Shown here: positions 60,703-64,000 of the stretch, piece after piece
Layout of the letters: the number at the start of each line of letters is the position of its first letter
Position numbering within the stretch: the stretch's first letter is position 1
Assembly (NCBI GenBank): GCA_001599755.1
Contig: BCHX01000001.1
Coordinates: forward strand, 6,572,001 to 6,636,000
From: Gliomastix tumulicola
Taxonomy: Eukaryota > Ascomycota > Sordariomycetes > Hypocreales > Bionectriaceae
DNA: 64,000 nucleotides
Direction: 5' to 3'
Notes under the pieces: generated by a model
The model's database searches: none
Told to the model about the DNA's origin: nothing
The model's input: only the letters and a program-made list of their open reading frames with translations
Translations under genes and position numbers: made by a program

Positions 60703-61351
60703 GAAGGAGCTCGACGAGAAGAAGACGACGGAAGAGAAGGTTGACGGCAGTGGGAAGGGCCGCGTAACCCTTCGACGATACATGCGTCCTCTCCGCCTCC
60801 CGTTCTCGCCCACCGCGCGCGACGGGAGCGCCCAGCAGTTGTTTTTGTTGTCCTTTTTCATGCACCACGAGCGGGGCCGGCGGCAGTCGTCGTCGTCCGG
60901 CACCCTCCGGCGTTGGGTTCGTTCGTTCACCAAGGCGTTCCGGGACGGGATGGTCGGTGTCTTTTGTCCGTGCTGGGGCTGGCAGTTTGACGTGGACTCC
61001 GCGTCCGAGGACGGGGTCGAGGAGATACAACAACAAGACGAGGAAGCCAGCGAGGCGCGGCGAGCCCTTGTGGCCTCCCTGTTTCACGGGAGGCATGATC
61101 GCAGAACATATCAGAGTCGAGTCTAGCCTTTTGGCATATACGGGATGATTCTGCGTCTACTGTATTGAGAAGCGGAGTATGTGTGTGTGTGTGTGTGTCA
61201 TATATGCATGTGATTTGTATTTTTTTGGTCGTGATGCTCGTCTATATCCTCGGTTCGTAACGCCTAGGGCCTTTTTTGTTTCTGTATAGAAAATGGATGT
61301 TTGATGTTATATCGGGGGTGTTTGGTTCATCCGGGTTGTTGTCCAGTCCAA
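60703..61351. terminator. Convergent 3' region, GLC8 / LCL2
   Basis: A 649-bp spacer. The first 420 bp stay GC-rich and open in one frame (see finding on 60782-61126). A TG run lies near 61178-61198, then AT-rich sequence typical of 3' ends. Confidence 0.4.
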
Positions 61352-61795
61352 TCACAGCAGCCCCTTGCGCGCGAGCTCGATCTTGCGCGCGGCCTCGCCG
61401 GCCTTGAAGCCGCCCTTGGAGACGCACACCCGCTTCCCCTCGCCGAGCTCGATCTTGTCCTCGTGCGAGTCCCAGGCGCACGGGCAGTGGTGCGGGAAGT
61501 GCACGCAAGCGAGGGTGTCGGGGCACAGGTACTTGTCGCACGTTGCTAAAAACAATAACACAGTTAGCAATCTCCCCATCTTAATTTCCTGCAACGGCTT
61601 CCGCATTGACACACGAAAGAAAGACGTACACTGGTCGAATCGCTGGCGGTAGTGGGCTGCGTCGCTGGGGTTGTTCCTGTTCTGCTGCTCGTGGTGGCCG
61701 CCGCCGCCGCCGCCGCCGAACATCTGGTCGAAGAAGCCGCCGAACTGCGCGTTGGCGAGCGCAAAGAGCGAGAGGAAGGCGATCAGGAAACGCAT
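61352..61795 (-). CDS. LCL2: Long chronological lifespan protein 2
   Basis: Small secretory-pathway protein; the yeast homolog is linked to ER-associated degradation and chronological lifespan. Exons (complement) 61352-61545 and 61630-61795; 119 aa, normal family length. The signal peptide MRFLIAFLSLFALANA is followed by QFGGFFDQMFGGG, a Gly/His stretch, then after the intron (GTACGT / GCTAAC branch / TTTAG) STCDKYLCPDTLACVHFPHHCPCAW with the conserved cysteines, and ends KGGFKAGEAARKIELARKGLL. All family hallmarks are present. Divergent from the mitochondrial bL27 gene, 253 bp apart. Confidence 0.95.
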   Translation of the reverse strand: MRFLIAFLSLFALANAQFGGFFDQMFGGGGGGGHHEQQNRNNPSDAAHYRQRFDQCTSFFRVSMRKPLQEIKMGRLLTVLLFLATCDKYLCPDTLACVHFPHHCPCAWDSHEDKIELGEGKRVCVSKGGFKAGEAARKIELARKGLL

Positions 61796-62048
61796 CTTGA
61801 CGGCAGGTGTGTCTACATCAATGGGATGATAATCGCCAGATTGAAAGTCAAGTTGAAGCGTGGGTCTCGGTTGATGTCAAGCTGTCAAGTTCACGACCCC
61901 CCGTTATCGATAAAAATAGGCGGGTCTTCCCGCAATGACTAAGCACCCCCGAATCCAATTTTCGTGATCCTGGACGACAGAGCTTTGCTCCTTGTGTCAA
62001 ACGACCTTTCCAGCACAGCCAGCAACACCTCACAAAACCCCCCCGGCC
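61796..62048. promoter_or_regulatory. Short bidirectional promoter, LCL2 / bL27m
   Basis: Only 253 bp separate the two divergent start codons, so both genes must share this promoter region. No specific operator recognised. Confidence 0.6.
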
Positions 62049-62912
62049 ATGCGGTTCCTACTCGTGCATCGGCCTCTCGTGGCCGCTGTGTCTGCTACAG
62101 CCGGGCTCAGCCGTGCGGCCCCGATTGGCGGGCAATTGGCCAACGTGCTCGCGCAGGGTCGGAGGCAGGCGTCGGTGAAGTCGCAGGGTGCATACAGGAA
62201 GAAGAGCAAGCGAGGCATCCCCAAGAAGCTGGGAGCCAAGCGGACGGGCGGTAGGTCCCTCATCTACCAGCTCACCCACATGAAGCATCGTCACTAACCC
62301 TTTCTTCCCCCAGACCAGTACGTCATCCCCGGCAACATCATCTTCAAGCAGCGCGGCACGCACTGGTGGCCCGGCGAGAACTGCATCATGGGCCGCGACT
62401 TCAGCATCCACGCCATGGCGACCGGCTACGTCAAATACTACCGCGACCCCGCCCGGCACCCGGACCGCAAGTACATCGGCGTCGTCTTCGACAAGGCCGA
62501 CACGCTGCCCTACCCGGCCCACGCGGAGCGCAAGCGGCGCCTCGGCCGCACCGCGCACGCCATCAAGACGGCCGAGGCCGCTCCGAAGATCGCGCCCAGC
62601 GGCATCCCCTTCCAGGTGCGCCGCGTCGAGAAGGGCGAGCCCGACCGGCTGCTGCGGCTGCGCAAGGACTACAGCTACCGCGAGGACAACTGGCGGATCG
62701 GGCGGCTGGTCAAGACGACGGGCCTGCAGCTGCGCAAGTTCAAGACGCGCAAGGCCTTCTTCCGGAACAGGCGGTGGAGGCGGGAGCGGGAGATTGAGGG
62801 CCAGAAGAAGGCCGCGAAGAAGAGGGAGGAGATGGGCGGGGAGGGCGTCAAGGTGGTGCAGCAGCTGAGCAAGAAGGCGCTGAAGAAGAAGAAGATGCAG
62901 GGACGCAAGTAA
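62049..62912 (+). CDS. MRP7: Mitochondrial large-subunit ribosomal protein bL27m
   Basis: Component of the mitoribosome large subunit near the peptidyl transferase centre. Exons 62049-62250 and 62314-62912; 266 aa. The N-terminus MRFLLVHRPLVAAVSATAGLSR is a mitochondrial presequence. The bL27 core follows: KKSKRGIPKKLGAKRTGD (joined across the intron), QYVIPGNIIFKQRGTHWWPGENCIMGRDFSIHAMATGYVKYYRDP. A fungal C-terminal extension of about 140 residues, basic and helical (KTRKAFFRNRRWRREREIEGQKK), ends with KKALKKKKMQGRK. Length is between bacterial L27 (about 85 aa) and the yeast protein. Very confident. Confidence 0.95.
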
Positions 62913-63780
62913 AGCGTGTTGGGTTGCCCGAGGGGTTATCCAGCGGCGGTCTGCTCTCTGACTTGAGGGTCGTGCGGACGTGTACAGGACACGGTGTGCC
63001 CTAGACGAGGGTGGATGTGTCACTATGTTTGTATATTATAGTAGAATGTTCCTTGTAATGGTATAAACTGGCCGTTTGATCAGATGAAGGTGCTGCTTTT
63101 TTCGTCTCAGCGATACAGAGCTTCAGCAAGAGATATATAGCCCTTTAATCGGTTATGCTCCTCGCATGAACGCGGAGCCAAGGACTGGGGTCAAGTACTG
63201 CTACGTAGTAGCCATAAATCTAGCATCTTGCGAATACCTACTAATCTTATAGACAACGCGATCCTTCCTCATCGTCCTCTGGCAGTTCGCCTTCAACGAA
63301 GCAGGTGGGAGGCTGAGACCGCCTGCGTCTCTTCAGGCGATCTTCGGGGCTAAGTCACCAAGCACTACTAGCGTGGAGGTGCCCCTACCCCACTTTATTT
63401 CAGCGTGAGGCAGGCGCGTTCCCACCGGACCCTGAATCACAACCGCGACTTCCATTTCATGGACCTTAGCTTCACGAATAACTCGCTTTATTACCTGAGC
63501 TTTCGGTCCTTAGTCTTTGCGCCTTCTCTTCTTCGTTCATTATCACTACTTCTTGCTTCCCATTCAGCCATCGCGACTTCTTTCTTTCACGGTTTAAATA
63601 TATATACGCCTTCTCTCTAACGCTAATTGATCCAAGAAACCTTCTCCTCTTCATCCCAACCTCAGCTTACCTCTCATCCAGACCGTCTCAGGTCTCTTAC
63701 TAGCGCATGATCTCAAGCCTTCGGGTTAGCCTGCTAGATGGTATGAGATAAGCCTCAGTTACGCCGCAGGAGAAGACTAT
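62913..63780. other. Intergenic interval downstream of bL27m
   Basis: About 870 bp. The bL27m 3' end is followed by sequence (about 63100-63760) of lower GC than the rest of the window, with many scattered stops. No gene, tRNA or transposon frame was recognised. Confidence 0.4.
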
Positions 63781-64000
63781 ATGAAGATGGAAACGCCAAA
63801 CCCACAGCGTTCCCTGGACCAGCGGTTCATCAAGCGCAGCAAGCTCTCGCCATGGAACACAGCCGCAAAGGAGGCAAGTCCGGCCGCGAACCAAGCAAGC
63901 CCGGGGCCGGCCCTCATCATCAGCGACATCCCCCAAACAACGCCTGTGCCGTTGACGGTTCCCAAGAGCCAGGTCAGCGGCCAGGTCAACGGCCAGCAAA
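63781..64000 (+). CDS. Possible 5' end of a gene cut by the window edge
   Basis: An ATG at 63781 opens a frame to the last base (73 codons, no stop), with the nearest upstream in-frame stop at 63727-63729. It reads MKMETPNPQRSLDQRFIKRS and then a Pro/Ala/Ser/Gln-rich, probably disordered segment. No domain is recognisable in this part. The opposite strand is also open here, so the strand is a judgement from composition. Confidence 0.35.
   Translation, partial: MKMETPNPQRSLDQRFIKRSKLSPWNTAAKEASPAANQASPGPALIISDIPQTTPVPLTVPKSQVSGQVNGQQ

Noticed and set aside
62000..62263. Alternative frames overlapping the bL27m first exon
   Set aside because: They lack the bL27 core and are explained by the real gene at 62049-62912.
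1..64000. Secondary-metabolite cluster, mobile element or phage-like island
   Set aside because: Despite two pathway-neutral regulators and an ABC transporter, there is no PKS, NRPS, terpene synthase, P450, transposase or reverse transcriptase; the neighbours are unrelated housekeeping genes.

Overview
The window is nuclear DNA of a filamentous ascomycete (Pezizomycotina, most likely a Sordariomycete). The signs are: short GT-AG introns of about 50-120 nt with CTRAC/CTAAC branch sites close to the acceptor; fungus-only families (lysine-pathway homoaconitase, Zn2Cys6 regulators, ENA-type P-ATPase, LCL2, UvdE endonuclease); GC-rich coding sequence with strong C/G third positions, which leaves long empty shadow frames on the opposite strand; and pyrimidine-rich 5' leaders. 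The genus cannot be fixed from the sequence.

Layout. 0.2-3.3 kb (-): homoaconitase in 11 exons, one of only 7 nt. 5.9-8.3 kb (+): Zn2Cys6 regulator. 8.7-10.2 kb (-): tRNA dimethylallyltransferase, divergent from SEC61 alpha (+, 10.6-12.2 kb). 14.7-19.7 kb (+): vacuolar-type ABCC transporter. 20.0-21.1 kb (-): ADP-ribosylglycohydrolase. 24.4-25.2 kb (+): small Cys-rich fungal protein. 27.8-28.8 kb (-): GAR formyltransferase with a 9-nt exon and a GC-AG intron, divergent from AP-1 mu (+, 29.9-31.5 kb). 32.2-33.4 kb (-): unrecognised protein. 33.7-34.6 kb (-): possible decayed regulator. 35.6-37.1 kb (-): SET-domain ribosomal lysine methyltransferase. 37.7-40.0 kb (-): UV-damage endonuclease. 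42.3-43.7 kb (-): membrane RING-H2 protein. 43.7-49.9 kb: large gene-free interval rich in simple repeats, with one N. 49.9-53.5 kb (+): ENA sodium ATPase. 55.4-57.6 kb (+): regulator with two zinc clusters. 59.7-60.7 kb (+): PP1 inhibitor-2. 61.4-61.8 kb (-): LCL2, divergent from mitochondrial bL27 (+, 62.0-62.9 kb). 63.8 kb to the end (+): start of a possible truncated gene.

This is a housekeeping neighbourhood, not a metabolite cluster or a mobile island: lysine and purine synthesis, tRNA modification, ER translocation, vesicle coats, DNA repair, ion homeostasis and mitochondrial translation sit side by side with no shared pathway. I saw no transposon ORF, tRNA, rRNA or CRISPR. The most interesting signals are splicing and protein architecture: exons of 7, 9, 10, 17 and 18 nt in four genes, a GC-AG intron, two genes whose in-frame Met codons predict mitochondrial and non-mitochondrial forms, a regulator with two complete Zn2Cys6 clusters, and a RING-H2 finger split by a 131-residue loop. 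All exon boundaries were set by eye from splice signals and family motifs; none is backed by transcript data.
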